From Pseudoxanthomonas sp. J35 (GTDB taxonomy: Bacteria; Pseudomonadota; Gammaproteobacteria; Xanthomonadales; Xanthomonadaceae), in NCBI RefSeq assembly GCF_000513995.1, contig NZ_AZVB01000026.1:920-44535 (forward strand): a DNA stretch of 43,616 bases. Direction: 5' to 3'. Shown in pieces: positions 1-10,379 of the stretch; position 1 is the stretch's first letter; every line of letters begins with the position of its first letter. The notes under the pieces are model-generated. The model did no database searches. It was not told where the DNA came from and worked only from the letters and a program-made list of their open reading frames with translations. A program made the translations under genes and the position numbers.

Positions 1-4
1 CGAT

Positions 5-1012
5 ATGACGTATGACGGCGAGCAGGCCCCGTTATCGGCCGGAGGGATGCAGGCGGGCGGGCCGCGGCTGCTGGAGCAGGTACGCGGGCGGCTGCGGCTC
101 AAGCATTACAGCCTGCGTACCGAGCAGGCCTACCTTTACTGGATTCGCCGGTATATCCGGGCGTACCTGCCGCGGCATCCGCGCGATCTTGACGGGGCGG
201 CGGTCGAGGCCTTCCTCACCCGCCTGGCCACACGCGACCACGTCGCCGCCAGCACCCAGAACCAGGCGCTGTCGGCGCTGCTGTTCCTGTACCGCGAGGT
301 GCTGGGCGTGGACCTGCCGTGGATGGAGAACGTGGTCCGGGCGCGGCGGCCGCAACGGCTGCCGGTGGTGCTGTCGCGGGCCCAGGTCGGCCAGCTGCTC
401 GGCCTGCTGGCCGGGCGCGAGGCGCTCATGGCCGGGCTGCTCTACGGCAGCGGCCTGCGCCTGATGGAGTGCGTGCGGCTGCGGGTGAAGGACGTGGACC
501 TGGCGCGCAACGAACTGACCGTGCGCAATGGCAAGGGTGGCAAGGACCGCATGACCGTGCTGCCGGCCGCGCTGCGCGAGCCCCTCGCCCGCCAGCTGGC
601 GGGGGTGCGCCAGCTGCACGCACGCGACCTGGCCGCCGGGCTCGGCCGGGTGCACCTGCCGCACGCGCTGGCGCGCAAGTATCCGAACGCGGCGGCCGAG
701 CCGGGCTGGCAGTACGTGTTCCCCGCCACGCGCATCTCGGTGGACCCGCGCGACGGCGTGCGCCGGCGCCACCACATCGACGAGAAGGTGCTGCAGGCGG
801 CGGTGCGGCGGGCGGCGCTGGAAGCGGGCTTCGAGCGGCCGGTGACCCCACATACCCTGCGCCACTGCTTCGCCACCCACCTGCTGGAAGCCGGCGCGGA
901 CATCCGCACGGTGCAGGAACTGCTCGGGCACAAGGACGTCGCCACCACCCAGATCTACACCCACGTCCTCAATCGCGGCGCCCACGGTGTGGTCAGCCCG
1001 CTGGACCGCTGA
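5..1012 (+). CDS. intI: Integron integrase (IntI family tyrosine recombinase)
   Basis: A site-specific tyrosine recombinase that would insert and excise gene cassettes at attI/attC sites. The N-terminal SAM-like DNA-binding domain covers about residues 20-105 and the catalytic domain about 120-330. The expected residues are visible: Arg152 (SGLRLME), His283 and Arg286 (HTLRH), His309 (LGHKD) and Tyr318 (QIYTHV). The stretch at about 205-265 ([19 protein letters not shown]) is the extra segment that separates integron integrases from XerC/XerD. The length of 335 aa is normal for the family. The ATG at 5 is the first in frame; the ATG at 47, directly behind GGAGGG, is an alternative. attI and cassettes normally lie next to the 5' end of intI, so they should be just left of the window and cannot be seen here. 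Confidence 0.93.
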   Translation: MTYDGEQAPLSAGGMQAGGPRLLEQVRGRLRLKHYSLRTEQAYLYWIRRYIRAYLPRHPRDLDGAAVEAFLTRLATRDHVAASTQNQALSALLFLYREVLGVDLPWMENVVRARRPQRLPVVLSRAQVGQLLGLLAGREALMAGLLYGSGLRLMECVRLRVKDVDLARNELTVRNGKGGKDRMTVLPAALREPLARQLAGVRQLHARDLAAGLGRVHLPHALARKYPNAAAEPGWQYVFPATRISVDPRDGVRRRHHIDEKVLQAAVRRAALEAGFERPVTPHTLRHCFATHLLEAGADIRTVQELLGHKDVATTQIYTHVLNRGAHGVVSPLDR

Positions 1013-1039
1013 GGAGATGGCCGGCTGCACCGGTGGGAT

Positions 1040-1222
1040 TCAGAACACGGTGGACAGTACGACCGAAAGCGCCGCGCAGATCACCACCACGCTCCAGAAA
1101 TAACCCGGAGAGTCGATGCGCTGGACTTCGCGCATCCGGACGCCGGCCTTCGCGTGGATGCGTCCGGTGGCGACCGCGTAGCAGACGTAGAGCAGGAGGA
1201 ACGCGCCGATCAGCTTGAACAT
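1040..1222 (-). CDS. Small two-helix membrane protein, unknown
   Basis: A 60-residue protein with two hydrophobic segments, about residues 3-19 and 42-59. They are separated by a short basic loop (GRIHAKAGVRMREVQR) that would face the cytoplasm. It lies 39 bp beyond the end of the next minus-strand gene (stop at 1262), so the two are probably co-transcribed. I do not recognise a family. It is real rather than a shadow because of its clean membrane-protein composition, and because it fits the gap between the integrase stop and the upstream gene. The function is unknown. Confidence 0.6.
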   Translation of the reverse strand: MFKLIGAFLLLYVCYAVATGRIHAKAGVRMREVQRIDSPGYFWSVVVICAALSVVLSTVF

Positions 1223-1261
1223 GACTGTGCCCGTATGGTCTTCACGCCCGGGGTCGGCCCA

Positions 1262-1651
1262 TCACGCGCTCTGGCGGACGAACAGCAGCCATCCGGGCAA
1301 TCCGCCGACCAGCGCCCCCACGAATGCCGATCCGAACCCGGGCGCCAGGACCAGGGCGATCTCGAACGGCCACAGGTTGTGGGTGCCCGGATCCAGGATC
1401 ACGTCGTAGGCGACGCGGGCGAAGATGGCGGCCGGGACCGAGGCGCCGATCACCAGCCACGACAGCCAGAAGCCCGTGCCGCTGAGGAACGCTGGCACTG
1501 CGGCCATCACTGCGACGACGACCAGGCGGGCATCCAGGATCGCGTCCGGCAGCGCCAGCTGCTTGAGCGGCGTCAGCCAGTAAGGCAGGCCCACGGCGAG
1601 GAAGGCGACGAGGAAACACGGGATGAGGACATCGCGGCTTTTCGCAGCCAT
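1262..1651 (-). CDS. Hypothetical multi-pass membrane protein
   Basis: 129 residues from the ATG at 1651 (MAAKSRDVLIPCF). About four hydrophobic segments are visible: 8-27, 40-56, 58-78 and 98-126. There is a conserved-looking polar loop around DVILDPGTHNLWPFE. The reading frame stays open much further upstream, to 1954. That extension is arginine- and proline-rich and runs through intergenic palindromes, so I place the start at 1651. It is followed on the same strand by the 60-aa membrane protein. No family is recognised and no catalytic motif is seen. Confidence 0.65.
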   Translation of the reverse strand: MAAKSRDVLIPCFLVAFLAVGLPYWLTPLKQLALPDAILDARLVVVAVMAAVPAFLSGTGFWLSWLVIGASVPAAIFARVAYDVILDPGTHNLWPFEIALVLAPGFGSAFVGALVGGLPGWLLFVRQSA

Positions 1652-2100
1652 GGCGGCGGTTCCCCCAGGTCCGGGACTGGCCGGGCGCCCGCCCCCCCTG
1701 GGCGTGAGTCCGGCTGGGCCTGAAGTTAACCCAGGACGCGACATCAGCGTAGCCCGGGCAAGCGGAGCGCACCCGGGGTATGCGGTCTGGTATCGCAGGA
1801 TGGTCGACTGCCGGGCCCTTCGAGGTGGTGTCCCGGATGCGCCCTTCGGCCTTATGCGGGCTACGGGGCGATTGCTGGGCGCCCGAACCTCTCCCCTCCC
1901 CCCTCGCGAGGAGAGAGGGAGGCCAGGTGCGTAGCCCGGGTAAGCGGAGCGCACCCGGGATCACGGCGCCTGGTGTCACGGAGTGTCGGCCGCCGGGGCG
2001 CGCGGGACCGGTTTCCCGCATGCGGCCTTCGGCCTTGTCCGGGCCACGCCGGCGCCCGACCCGCTGCCCTACCCCTCTCCGGGGGAGAGGGGGCTCCTGG
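1652..2100. repeat. Intergenic cluster of GTAG-type REP palindromes
   Basis: A gene-free stretch of about 450 bp holding four copies of the long REP type. Forward copies start with GTAGCCCGGG at 1749-1777 and 1931-1959. Inverse copies ending in CTAC or CCAC lie at 1832-1864 and 2015-2047. Forward and inverse copies alternate, as in BIME-like arrays. Spacer DNA is C-rich and low in complexity. The GTAG head and GC-rich hairpin match the REP class described in Stenotrophomonas and relatives, which are mobilised by RAYT transposases. No RAYT gene is present in this window. Confidence 0.8.
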
Positions 2101-3603
2101 CTAGTCGGCCAGGTTGATCCAGGTCGCCTTGATCTCGGTGTACTTGTCGAAGGCGTGCAGCGACTTGTCGCGGCCGTTGCCGGACTGCTTGTAGCCGCCG
2201 AAGGGCGCGGTCATGTCGCCGCCGTCCCAGTAGTTCACCCACACGCTGCCGGCGCGCAGGCCGCGGGCGACACGGTGGGCGCGGGCCAGGTTGGCGGTCC
2301 ACACGCCGGCGGCCAGGCCGTACTCGGTGTCGTTGGCGATCCTCAGCGCCTGGGCCTCGTTGTCGAACGGGATCACCGACAGCACCGGGCCGAAGATCTC
2401 CTCGCGCGAGATCGTGTGCTCCGGGCGCACCTCGTCGAACACGGTCGGCTCCACGTAGCAGCCGCCGTCCACCGGCGAGATGCGCTTGCCGCCCAGGGCC
2501 AGCTTCGCGCCTTCGGCCTGGCCCTTGGCGATGTAGTCGAGCACCCGCTTCGTCTGCGACTCGTCCACCAGCGCGCCCATCGGCGCGCCCGGCTCCAGCG
2601 GGTGGCGCGGCTGCATCTTCCTGCCCGCTTCCACCACCCGGGCGACGAACTCGTCCTTGATCGAGCGGTCCACCAGCAGGCGCGAGGCCGCGGTGCAGAC
2701 CTCGCCCTGGTTGTAGAAGATGCCCACCGCCGCGGCCTCGGCCGCCTTGGCCAGGTCCGGGGCGTCGGCGAAGACGATGTTCGGGCTCTTGCCGCCGCAC
2801 TCCATGTACGCGCGCTTCATGTTGGACAGGCCGGCGCACTGCAGCAGGCGCTTGCCCACCGCGGTCGAGCCGGTGAACACCAGCCCGTCCACGTCCATGT
2901 GCAGCGCCAGCGGTTCGCCGGCCTCCTGGCCGAAACCCGGCACCACGTTGAACACGCCGTCGGGGATGCCGGCCTCGGCCACCAGCTCGGCCAGGCGCAG
3001 CACGCTCAGCGGCGACTTCTCCGAGGGCTTGAGCACCACCGAGTTGCCGGTGGCCAGCGCCGGGGCCAGCTTCCACGCCGCCATCAGCAACGGGAAGTTC
3101 CACGGCACGATCGCGCCGACCACGCCCAGCGGCTCGCGCGTGACCAGGCCCAGCTCGTCCTCGCCGGTGGGCGCGACCTCGCCGTAGACCTTGTCCAGCG
3201 CCTCGGCGGTCCACGAGAAGCAGCGGATCGTCGCGGCCAGGTCGACGTTGCGCGCGTCGTCGATCGGCTTGCCCATGTCCAGGGTTTCCAGCAGGGCCAG
3301 CTCGTCGGCGTGCCGTTCGATCAGCGCCACCAGCTTCTGCAGGGTCTTCTTGCGCTTGACCGGCCTGGCCCGCGACCAGTGCCCGGCCTCGAAACTGCGC
3401 CGCGCCGCGCGCACCGCGCGGTCGATGTCCGCCTGCCCTCCACGCGCCACCTGCCCCAGCACCCGCCCGTCGATCGGGCTGGTGCAGTCGAAGGTGCGGC
3501 CGTCGGCGGCGTCGACGTACTTGCCGTCGATGAACGCCTGGGTGCGCAGCGACAGCCCGGCGGCCATCGCTTCCCAATCGGTGCGGGTACGTGCAGTGCT
3601 CAT
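2101..3603 (-). CDS. puuC: NAD(P)-dependent aldehyde dehydrogenase, PuuC/KauB-like
   Basis: Expected to oxidise an aminoaldehyde such as gamma-glutamyl-aminobutyraldehyde, aminobutyraldehyde or guanidinobutyraldehyde to the acid in polyamine or arginine breakdown. It is 500 aa, the full length for the family. Visible motifs are the cofactor-binding VPWNFPLLMAAWK and VFTGSTAVGK, the general-base region MECGGKSPN, and the nucleophile Cys303 in NQGEVCTA. The C-terminal stretch with GDMTAPFGGYKQSGNGRDKS is very close to E. coli PuuC. It lies 120 bp downstream of the puuR-like gene on the same strand, which supports an amine substrate. The exact substrate cannot be told from sequence. Related dehydrogenases (AldB, betaine-aldehyde type) are less likely because of the PuuC-like C-terminus. 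Confidence 0.88.
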   Translation of the reverse strand: MSTARTRTDWEAMAAGLSLRTQAFIDGKYVDAADGRTFDCTSPIDGRVLGQVARGGQADIDRAVRAARRSFEAGHWSRARPVKRKKTLQKLVALIERHADELALLETLDMGKPIDDARNVDLAATIRCFSWTAEALDKVYGEVAPTGEDELGLVTREPLGVVGAIVPWNFPLLMAAWKLAPALATGNSVVLKPSEKSPLSVLRLAELVAEAGIPDGVFNVVPGFGQEAGEPLALHMDVDGLVFTGSTAVGKRLLQCAGLSNMKRAYMECGGKSPNIVFADAPDLAKAAEAAAVGIFYNQGEVCTAASRLLVDRSIKDEFVARVVEAGRKMQPRHPLEPGAPMGALVDESQTKRVLDYIAKGQAEGAKLALGGKRISPVDGGCYVEPTVFDEVRPEHTISREEIFGPVLSVIPFDNEAQALRIANDTEYGLAAGVWTANLARAHRVARGLRAGSVWVNYWDGGDMTAPFGGYKQSGNGRDKSLHAFDKYTEIKATWINLAD

Positions 3604-3723
3604 CGTGAACTCCCGAAGTAAAGCGTCAACCCCGTCCAGCGGAGAAATGGTCCTGGAACCGCTGGCGACCTCGAAGCATCACGGTGCGAGGCCTGCCGAC
3701 GGAAAACAATCGCCACCTGTGCA

Positions 3724-4272
3724 TCAGAACGTCGCCGGCGTGTTCGCACTGACGATCACCGCCTCGGTGTCGCCGACGTTACGGAAACGGTGCGGCACCT
3801 TGCTCTCGAAGTAGTACGCCTCGCCCGGCCCCAGCACCCGCACCTGGCTGCCGACGGTCACCTCCACCTGGCCGGAAACGACCACGCCGCCCTCCTCGCC
3901 TTCGTGGACGATCATCGCCTCCCCGGTGTCGCTGCCCGGCGGCATCACCTCGCGCAGGATGCACATCTGCCGCTGCGGCCGGTGCTGGCCCACCAGGTAG
4001 TAGTGGATGCCGCCATTGCCCACGTCCGGCAGTTCGTCGGCCGCGTAGAACGGCTGCTCCGGCGGGCCCGGGTCCAGGTCCAGGGTGAAGAAGTCGGCCA
4101 GCGAGATCGGGATCCCGTCCAGCACCTTCTTCAGCGAGCTGACCGAGGGGCTGACCTTGTTCTGCTCGATCAGCGAGATCGTGCTGTTGGTGACGCCCAC
4201 GCGGCGGGCCAGCTCGCGCTGGCTCAGGCCACGGGCCGTGCGTACCCGCTGCAGGCGTGCGCCGATGTCCAT
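3724..4272 (-). CDS. puuR: XRE/cupin transcriptional regulator, PuuR-like
   Basis: A 182-aa repressor-type regulator. Residues 1-60 form an XRE helix-turn-helix (ARGLSQRELARRVGVTNSTISLIEQNKVSPSVSSL). Residues about 105-180 form a small cupin domain (LREVMPPGSDTGEAMIVHEGEEGGVVVSGQVEV) that probably senses the amine ligand. Length and layout match E. coli PuuR (185 aa). The start is set at ATG 4272 (MDIGARLQRV). The open frame continues to 4446, but that extension crosses the divergent promoter. It is divergent from the aminotransferase gene and just upstream of the aldehyde dehydrogenase, so it probably controls both sides. Candidate operators are listed separately. Confidence 0.9.
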   Translation of the reverse strand: MDIGARLQRVRTARGLSQRELARRVGVTNSTISLIEQNKVSPSVSSLKKVLDGIPISLADFFTLDLDPGPPEQPFYAADELPDVGNGGIHYYLVGQHRPQRQMCILREVMPPGSDTGEAMIVHEGEEGGVVVSGQVEVTVGSQVRVLGPGEAYYFESKVPHRFRNVGDTEAVIVSANTPATF

Positions 4273-4319
4273 CGCCTCGTTCCGCTCCGTCCGGGGGCTG
4301 GCCCGGCGTGTTGCGGGAT

Positions 4320-4379
4320 ACTTTACATGGCACCCCGCCGGGGTCAATTTTTGCCGTAGACTCGCCCCCAGCGTTGAAT
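4320..4379. promoter_or_regulatory. Divergent promoters and candidate operator repeats between puuR and the aminotransferase gene
   Basis: Rightward promoter: -35 TTGCCG (4351-4356), 17-bp spacer, -10 TTGAAT (4374-4379). Leftward promoter, read on the minus strand: -35 TTGACC (4342-4347) and -10 TAAAGT (4320-4325), 16-bp spacer. Two similar AT-rich boxes, TCAATTTTTGC (4344-4354) and TGAATTTTTCG (4375-4385), lie 31 bp apart, about three helical turns. One covers both -35 elements and the other covers the rightward -10. They are natural candidates for PuuR-like binding sites. This is inferred from sequence only. Confidence 0.5.
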
Positions 4380-4438
4380 TTTTCGAACGGCGCCCGGTCC
4401 CACGGACGCCCCGCCGATCCAGACCGGAGCCTGCCGCC

Positions 4439-5812
4439 ATGAGCACCGACGCCGACGCTTCCCGGGCCGCCCTGGCCGACCACTACGCCTCCCAGAACCT
4501 GGCCGCGCCGCCGGCCATGGACGCGTTCTGGATGCCGTTCACCGCCAACCGCCAGTTCCGGCACAGCCCGCGCCTGCTCGCCTCGGCCGAGGGCATGTAC
4601 TACCGCGACGTCGAGGGCCGCCAGATCCTGGACGGCACCGCCGGCCTGTGGTGCTGCAACGCCGGCCATGCGCGCCCGCGCATCGTCGAGGCGATCGCGC
4701 GCCAGGCCGCGACCCTGGACTTCGCCCCGCACTTCCAGATGGGCTCGCCGCTGCCCTTCGTCGTGGCCGAGCGCCTGAAGGAAATCGCGCCGCGGCCGCT
4801 GGACCATGTGTTCTTCACCAACTCCGGCTCCGAATCCGTCGACACCGCGTTGAAGATCGCCATCGCCTGGCACCGCGCCCGCGGCGAGGGCCAGCGCACG
4901 AAACTGGTCGGCCGCGAGAAGGCCTACCACGGCGTCGGCTTCGGCGGCATCTCGGTCGGCGGTCTGCCCAACAACCGCAAGTGGTTCGGCCCTGGCCTGC
5001 CGGGCGTGGACCACCTGCGCCACACCCTGGACATCGGCCGCAACGCGTTCTCGCGCGGCCTGCCCGCGCACGGCGTGGAGCTGGCCGAGGACCTGGAACG
5101 GATCGTGCAGCTGCACGACCCCAGCACGATCGCGGCGGTGATCGTCGAGCCGATCTCCGGTTCGGCCGGCGTGATCCTGCCACCGCCGGGCTACCTGCAG
5201 CGGCTGCGCGAGATCTGCGACAAGTACGGCATCCTGCTGGTCTTCGACGAGGTGATCACCGGCTTCGGCCGGGTCGGCGCGCCGTTCGCGGCGCAGCGCT
5301 TCGGGGTCACCCCGGACATGATGACCGTGGCCAAGGGATTGACCAGCGGCTGCGTTCCGATGGGCGCGGTGTTCGTGTCCGAGCGCATCCACGAGGCCTT
5401 CATGCAGGGCCCGGAGGGCGCGATCGACCTGTTCCACGGCTACACCTACTCCGGCCACCCTCTGGCCTGCGCCGCCGCGCTGGCGACCCTCGACACCTAT
5501 GCCGAGGAAGGCCTGCTGACCCGGGCGCTGGAGCTGGAGGACTACTGGGCCGACGGCCTGCACGCGCTGCGCGGCAGCAGCCCGCACATCATCGACATCC
5601 GCAACTACGGCCTGATCGGCGCGATCGAGCTGGCGCCGCAGGACGGCGCCCCCGGCGCGCGCGGCTACCAGGTGCTGGAGCGGGCGTTCCGCAAGGGCCT
5701 GCTGGTGCGCACCACCGGCGACATCGTCGCCCTGTCGCCGCCGCTGATCGTCGAACGACGGCACATCGACGACATCTTCTCGATGCTGGGCGAGATTCTT
5801 TCGAGCCTCTGA
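4439..5812 (+). CDS. bauA: Omega-amino acid:pyruvate aminotransferase (class III, BauA-like)
   Basis: A PLP enzyme that would move the amino group of beta-alanine or another omega-amine to pyruvate, giving a semialdehyde and L-alanine. It is 457 aa. Visible are the N-terminal substrate-loop motif WMPFTANR, the PLP-phosphate loop NSGSESVDTALK, the VFDEVITGFGR stretch with the pyridine-binding Asp, and the Schiff-base Lys299 in TVAKGLTSG. The overall pattern (WMPF, GYTYSGHP, DIRNYGLIGAIE) is closer to Pseudomonas beta-alanine:pyruvate aminotransferase than to putrescine:pyruvate SpuC. It is the first gene of a three-gene run with alanine dehydrogenase and MmsA, which fits beta-alanine use. The start at 4439 is chosen over longer frames that cross the promoter. 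Confidence 0.9.
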   Translation: MSTDADASRAALADHYASQNLAAPPAMDAFWMPFTANRQFRHSPRLLASAEGMYYRDVEGRQILDGTAGLWCCNAGHARPRIVEAIARQAATLDFAPHFQMGSPLPFVVAERLKEIAPRPLDHVFFTNSGSESVDTALKIAIAWHRARGEGQRTKLVGREKAYHGVGFGGISVGGLPNNRKWFGPGLPGVDHLRHTLDIGRNAFSRGLPAHGVELAEDLERIVQLHDPSTIAAVIVEPISGSAGVILPPPGYLQRLREICDKYGILLVFDEVITGFGRVGAPFAAQRFGVTPDMMTVAKGLTSGCVPMGAVFVSERIHEAFMQGPEGAIDLFHGYTYSGHPLACAAALATLDTYAEEGLLTRALELEDYWADGLHALRGSSPHIIDIRNYGLIGAIELAPQDGAPGARGYQVLERAFRKGLLVRTTGDIVALSPPLIVERRHIDDIFSMLGEILSSL

Positions 5813-5856
5813 CCGGCGCTCCCCCACGCCGCAGTCATCACTCCACGGAGATTTCC

Positions 5857-6975
5857 ATGCTGATCGGCGTACCCAAGGAAATAAAGAACCACGAGTATCG
5901 CGTCGGCCTGACCCCGGCCGGCGCGCGCGAGCTGTCCGCACGCGGCCACCAGGTCCTCGTGCAGCGTGGCGCCGGCGAAGGCGCGGGCCTGGCCGACGCG
6001 GCGTTCGAGGCCGCCGGCGCCCGGATCGTCGACACGGCCGAGGAGGTCTACGGCTGCGCCGAAATGGTCATCAAGGTCAAGGAGCCGCAGCCGGCCGAAT
6101 GCGCGATGCTGCGGCCCGGGCAGATCCTCTACGCCTACCTGCACCTGGCGCCGGACCCGGAGCAGACGAAGGCGCTACTGGCTTCCGGCTGCACCGCGAT
6201 CGCCTACGAGACCGTCACCGACGACCGCGGCGGCCTGCCGCTGCTGGCGCCGATGAGCGAGGTGGCCGGGCGCATGTCGATCCAGGCCGGCGCGCACGCG
6301 CTGGAGAAGGCGCAGGGCGGCTCGGGCATCCTGCTCGGCGGCGTGCCCGGGGTGAAGCCGGCCGAGGTGATGGTGATCGGCGCCGGCACCGTGGGTCTCA
6401 ACGCCGCGCGCATGGCCATGGGCCTGGGCGCGCACGTGACCCTGCTGGATCGTTCGCTGGAACGGCTCAAGTACGTCGACGAGCTCTACGGCGACCGGCT
6501 GACCACGATCTTCTCCAGCCAGGACGCGATCCAGGAACGGTTGCCCTACACCGACCTGGTGATCGGCGCGGTGCTGATCCCCGGCGCGGCCGCGCCCAAG
6601 CTGGTCAGCCGCGCGCAACTGAAGCTGATGCGACCCGGCTCGGTGCTGGTGGACGTGGCCATCGACCAGGGCGGCTGCTTCGAGACCAGCAAGCCGACCA
6701 CCCACCAGGAGCCGACCTACGAGGTCGACGGGATCATCCACTACTGCGTGGCCAACATGCCCGGCGGCGTGGCCCGCACCTCGACCTTCGCCCTGACCAA
6801 CGCCACCCTGCCGCATGCGCTGGCGCTGGCCGGCAAGGGCGCGGTGCAGGCGCTGATGGACGACGCGAACCTGCGCAACGGCCTCAACGTGCACGCCGGC
6901 AAACTCACCTACCGCGCGGTGGCCGATGCGCTGCGCCTGCCGTACACGCCGGCTTCCGAGGCGCTGGCGGCGTAG
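5857..6975 (+). CDS. ald: Alanine dehydrogenase
   Basis: NAD-dependent oxidative deamination of L-alanine to pyruvate and ammonia, reversible. It is 372 aa, full length. The N-terminal signature [20 protein letters not shown] is present. Also seen are the substrate-site KVKEPQ and the Rossmann glycine motif [15 protein letters not shown], followed by Asp in LLDRS. The C-terminal [20 protein letters not shown] is diagnostic for Ald. A good ribosome-binding site, ACGGAG at 5845-5850, sits 6 bp before the ATG. It begins 44 bp after the aminotransferase stop. In this position it can recycle the L-alanine made by the transaminase to pyruvate, making the pathway self-sustaining for acceptor. Confidence 0.96.
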   Translation: MLIGVPKEIKNHEYRVGLTPAGARELSARGHQVLVQRGAGEGAGLADAAFEAAGARIVDTAEEVYGCAEMVIKVKEPQPAECAMLRPGQILYAYLHLAPDPEQTKALLASGCTAIAYETVTDDRGGLPLLAPMSEVAGRMSIQAGAHALEKAQGGSGILLGGVPGVKPAEVMVIGAGTVGLNAARMAMGLGAHVTLLDRSLERLKYVDELYGDRLTTIFSSQDAIQERLPYTDLVIGAVLIPGAAAPKLVSRAQLKLMRPGSVLVDVAIDQGGCFETSKPTTHQEPTYEVDGIIHYCVANMPGGVARTSTFALTNATLPHALALAGKGAVQALMDDANLRNGLNVHAGKLTYRAVADALRLPYTPASEALAA

Positions 6976-7039
6976 CCGCGCCCGGCACGCATCCCTTCCC
7001 CACCACCGGCGCCCGCCGCGCCGCGCACCGCAGACCGCC

Positions 7040-8542
<1,503 letters not shown>

Positions 8543-8561
8543 CCCCGCCGGCACTCGACCT

Positions 8562-8814
8562 GTAGAGCGGGGCTTGCCCCGCTGCTTTTCGCAGGGCGCT
8601 GGAACATCGGGCGGGGGAGTCGGGCAAGCCCGGCTCTACAGGGGCATTCCGCTCCCACCGGGCCAGGCTCGCCTCGTAGAGCGGGGCTCGCCCCGCTGCT
8701 TTTCACAGGCGCGGGACATCCGGATTCCGTAGCCCGGATAAGGCCGAAGGCCGCATCCGGGACGAACGGGCCCACCACGCGTACCCCCGGACGCGCTTCG
8801 CTTATCCGGGCTAC
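8562..8814. repeat. REP palindrome cluster (short and long GTAG types)
   Basis: The 353-bp gap after mmsA holds a facing pair of short REPs: GTAGAGCGGGGCTTGCCCCG at 8562-8583 and an inverse copy ending in CTCTAC at 8618-8639. A further short copy lies at 8676-8697. A facing pair of the long type lies at 8729-8761 (GTAGCCCGGATAAGGCC...) and about 8785-8814 (...CTTATCCGGGCTAC). Conserved spacer pieces (GCTTTTCGCAGGGCGCTGG) recur in other clusters. Each unit can fold into a GC-rich hairpin and may dampen read-through from mmsA. Confidence 0.85.
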
Positions 8815-8895
8815 ACGCCGGCAACGCCCCCGCCGCTAAACTCCCGCGAGTCGGTGCCGCCCGATGGTGGCGCCTCCCTCCCCTACAGGACGCAG

Positions 8896-10188
8896 ATGAG
8901 CGAGCAGGACCCGCGCGCGGCGCAGTTGCGCCGCATGAAGAGCATCGCCCTGGCGATGCTGCTGGCGATGGTCGCCGGCTTCGTGCTCAGCCACGCCATG
9001 GGCAACCAGGGCGTGTGGGCGTGGGTGTCGGCGTTCTGCGAGGCGGCCACCGTCGGTGCCCTCGCCGACTGGTTCGCGGTGGTCGCGCTGTTCCGCCATC
9101 CGCTGGGCCTGCCCTTCCCGCATACCGCGATCATCCCGCACAGCAAGGCGCGCATCGCCGACAGCCTGGCCGCGTTCGTGCGCGACCATTTCCTCGAGCC
9201 GGAGACCCTGCTCAAGCGGCTGGAGGTGTTCGATCCGGCGACGAAGCTGGGCGAGTGGCTGTCCCGGCCCGAGCAGTCGCAGCGACTGGCGCAGATGGCG
9301 CGCGGCTGGGCGCTGCAGGCGCTGGACCTGCTCGACGAGCGCGCGGTGCACGAGAGCATCCAGCGCTTCGTCATCGCCCGCCTGCAGGCCTGGGATGCCT
9401 CCGCCACCGCCGGCGAGGTGATGGGCCTGCTCACCGCGGATGGCCGCCACCAGCAGCTGCTGGATGAGGCGCTCAAGCGCCTGTCGCATTACCTCGACGG
9501 CGAGGCGGTGAAGCGGCGCGCCTCGGCGCTGCTGGTCAAGCACGCGCGCCGCGAGTGGCCGCGGCTGGTCGGCACGGTCAACTGGATCCGTCCGGTCGAA
9601 GGCATCGCCGACGACCTGGCCGAACGCATCGCCCGCGCGGTGCTGGAAGAGCTCAACGGCATCCTCGCCGAGCCGCGCCACCCGATCCGCCGCGATTACG
9701 AACGCTGGTTGCGTACGTACATCCAGCGCCTGCGCACCGATCCCGAGCTGGCCGCGCGCGTGGCGAAGATCAAGCAGGACCTGATCGACCATCCCAGCGT
9801 GCAGGACTACGTGCGCGGATTATGGGACCAGATCCACGGCGCCCTGCGTGAGGACCTGGAACGCGGAGACGGCGTTCTGGCGCGCCACCTGGAACGCTCG
9901 CTGCTCGGCATCGGCGAGGCGCTGGGCCGCGACGAGGGCCTGCGCGAGGCGATCAACCAGCACGTGATGGGCGGGGCCGAAAAGCTGGCCCTGCGCCTGC
10001 GCGGCGGCGTGACCGACTACATCGCGCAGACGGTGAAGAGCTGGGACGAGCGCCACCTGGTCCGGCAGCTGGAGCTGAGCGTCGGCCGCGACCTGCAGTA
10101 CATCCGCTTCAACGGCACCCTCGTAGGCGGTCTGATCGGCCTGCTCCTGCACGCGGTGATCGTCCTCCTCGACCGCGCCCCGGTGTGA
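8896..10188 (+). CDS. DUF445 family membrane-anchored protein (YjiN-like)
   Basis: 430 aa from ATG 8896, which has AGGACG just upstream. Two N-terminal hydrophobic segments (about residues 16-34 and 38-60) carry the family signature CEAATVGALADWFAVVALFRHPLGLPFPHTAIIPHSKARI. A long charged, mostly helical middle follows. A C-terminal transmembrane segment (LVGGLIGLLLHAVIVLL) ends the protein. This is the DUF445/YjiN architecture. The family has no settled biochemical role. It stands alone between two REP clusters. An upstream GTG at 8854 would add 14 residues and is not favoured. Confidence 0.9.
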   Translation: MSEQDPRAAQLRRMKSIALAMLLAMVAGFVLSHAMGNQGVWAWVSAFCEAATVGALADWFAVVALFRHPLGLPFPHTAIIPHSKARIADSLAAFVRDHFLEPETLLKRLEVFDPATKLGEWLSRPEQSQRLAQMARGWALQALDLLDERAVHESIQRFVIARLQAWDASATAGEVMGLLTADGRHQQLLDEALKRLSHYLDGEAVKRRASALLVKHARREWPRLVGTVNWIRPVEGIADDLAERIARAVLEELNGILAEPRHPIRRDYERWLRTYIQRLRTDPELAARVAKIKQDLIDHPSVQDYVRGLWDQIHGALREDLERGDGVLARHLERSLLGIGEALGRDEGLREAINQHVMGGAEKLALRLRGGVTDYIAQTVKSWDERHLVRQLELSVGRDLQYIRFNGTLVGGLIGLLLHAVIVLLDRAPV

Positions 10189-10192
10189 CCCC

Positions 10193-10362
10193 GTAGAGTC
10201 GGGCTCGCCCGACTCCCCGCCTGATGTCCCAACGCCCCCCGAAAAGCAGCGGGGCAAGCCCCGCTCTACAAAAGCCCCGCCCCTGTAGAGTCGGACTTGC
10301 CCGACTCCCCCGCCCGATGTTCCAGCGCCCTGCGAAAAGCAGCGGGGCAAGCCCCGCTCTAC
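10193..10362. repeat. Two facing pairs of short GTAG REPs
   Basis: Between the convergent DUF445 and rlmKL genes lie two REP pairs. The first is 10193-10215 (GTAGAGTCGGGCTCGCCCGAC) with inverse partner 10248-10269. The second is 10285-10307 with inverse partner 10341-10362. In both pairs the left unit has a GTCGGGC core and the right unit an AGCGGGGCAAGCCCCGCT core. The pair unit itself, not just the single palindrome, is therefore repeated. Hairpins here could act as a shared terminator for the two converging genes. Confidence 0.85.
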
Positions 10363-10379
10363 CAAGCGCGGCACGCCCC

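Noticed and set aside
1652-1954. N-terminal extension of the membrane protein at 1262-1651
   Set aside because: It is encoded by REP palindromes and has an Arg/Pro-rich composition; the hydrophobic protein starts naturally at ATG 1651.
3779-5941. A 720-codon minus-strand frame over the aminotransferase
   Set aside because: It is a shadow of puuR and the aminotransferase gene, with no recognisable domain and low-complexity composition.
8562-8814. Regular palindromes considered as a CRISPR array
   Set aside because: Units alternate in orientation, spacers are themselves repeated, and no cas genes are present; they are REP elements.
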